Shown: positions 32,026-32,202 of the stretch, piece after piece
Numbering within the stretch: position 1 is the first letter of the stretch
Layout: each line of letters starts with the position of its first letter
DNA from: CAXBPY01 sp003455275
GTDB taxonomy: Bacteria > Bacteroidota > Bacteroidia > Chitinophagales > UBA10324
Length of the DNA stretch: 32,202 bases
Direction: 5' to 3'
Assembly: GCA_963977675.1 (NCBI GenBank)
Contig: CAXBPY010000037.1
Span: 1-32,202, forward strand
Notes under the pieces: generated by a model
The model's database searches: none
Told to the model about the DNA's origin: nothing
The model's input: the letters and a program-made list of their open reading frames with translations, nothing else
Made by a program: the position numbers and the translations under genes

Positions 32026-32202
32026 TCAATATTTATAAAACCCTTCCCCTGATTTTTTTCCGAGCTTCCCTTCATCCACTAATTTTTGTTGAGTAACACT
32101 TGGCTTGAATTTCTCTTCGTGATTCATCAATTCATAAAGCGATTTCGTGACATTCAGATTTGCATCCACGCCAATCAAATCAATCAGCTTGAATGGTCCC
32201 AT
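32026..32202 (-). CDS. 3-hydroxyacyl-CoA dehydrogenase, C-terminal end (partial)
   Basis: Only the last 58 codons are in the window; the gene continues beyond base 32202. The translated end reads MGPFKLIDLIGVDANLNVTK, SLYELMNHEEKFKPS and QQKLVDEGKLGKKSGEGFYKY then TGA. It matches the C-terminal dimerisation domain of 3-hydroxybutyryl-CoA dehydrogenases (GPFxLxDLIGxD and GxLGxKxGxGFYxY). The first visible methionine is internal, not a start. It heads a transcription unit with nth, and pairs functionally with the acyl-CoA dehydrogenase at 30129 in beta-oxidation or butyryl-CoA metabolism. Confidence 0.9.
   Translation of the reverse strand: MGPFKLIDLIGVDANLNVTKSLYELMNHEEKFKPSVTQQKLVDEGKLGKKSGEGFYKY

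Overview
The window reads as chromosomal DNA from a member of the Bacteroidota. The evidence is a T9SS type A C-terminal sorting domain on a secreted hydrolase, a DUF4476 protein, promoter elements of the TAnnTTTG type, few recognisable Shine-Dalgarno sites, moderately AT-rich DNA, and short palindromic or tandem repeats in many intergenic gaps. It is most likely a free-living, Chitinophagales- or Sphingobacteriales-like lineage, but genus cannot be read from this sequence. No rRNA, tRNA, CRISPR array, phage, integrase or intact insertion sequence was seen.

Layout. Bases 1-4151 (+) hold a YbhF/YbhS/YbhR-like ABC-2 exporter: two ATPase subunits (the first cut by the window edge) and two permeases. 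The operon is interrupted by a composite repeat island (1601-1800) and a long hairpin (2929-2988). Bases 4169-5568 (-) carry dusB and an uncharacterised small protein coupled to it. From a divergent promoter region, 5657-7493 (+) carries a CPBP intramembrane protease overlapping cdsA. Bases 7554-9656 (-) carry scpA and an unknown outer-membrane-type protein. Bases 9766-10779 (+) carry gmk and apaG. A palindromic repeat separates these from a tryptophan 2,3-dioxygenase (-), which is divergent from a TlpA-like thioredoxin (+). A bidirectional terminator follows, then a T9SS-sorted alpha/beta-hydrolase (-).

Bases 14279-14986 (+) hold a small CxxC membrane protein and a DivIC/FtsB-type division protein. 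Then come dnaN (-), a queD/PTPS-type gene followed by an endonuclease/exonuclease/phosphatase protein (-), a glutathione peroxidase (+), a broken secreted-protein gene, a Tat-exported flavin amine oxidase (+) and xth (+). Bases 21282-25470 (-) hold nadD, aspS and an MsbA-type ABC exporter. Divergent from the exporter is an 1117-residue protein combining a degenerate gluzincin-like domain, a TolB-like propeller and an Omp85-like barrel (25526-28879, +). The window closes with a DUF4476 protein (-), an acyl-CoA dehydrogenase (+), nth (-) and the 3' end of a 3-hydroxyacyl-CoA dehydrogenase (-).

Most of this is core housekeeping: tRNA modification and charging, NAD synthesis, DNA repair and replication, phospholipid synthesis, division and fatty-acid oxidation. 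It is interspersed with envelope and secreted proteins. The points most worth a second look are the 1117-residue fusion, the hydrolase whose usual nucleophile serine is glycine, the paired degeneracies in the split YbhF-like ATPases, start-proximal promoters suggesting leaderless mRNAs, and the repeats that supply stop codons or C-terminal tails to flanking genes.
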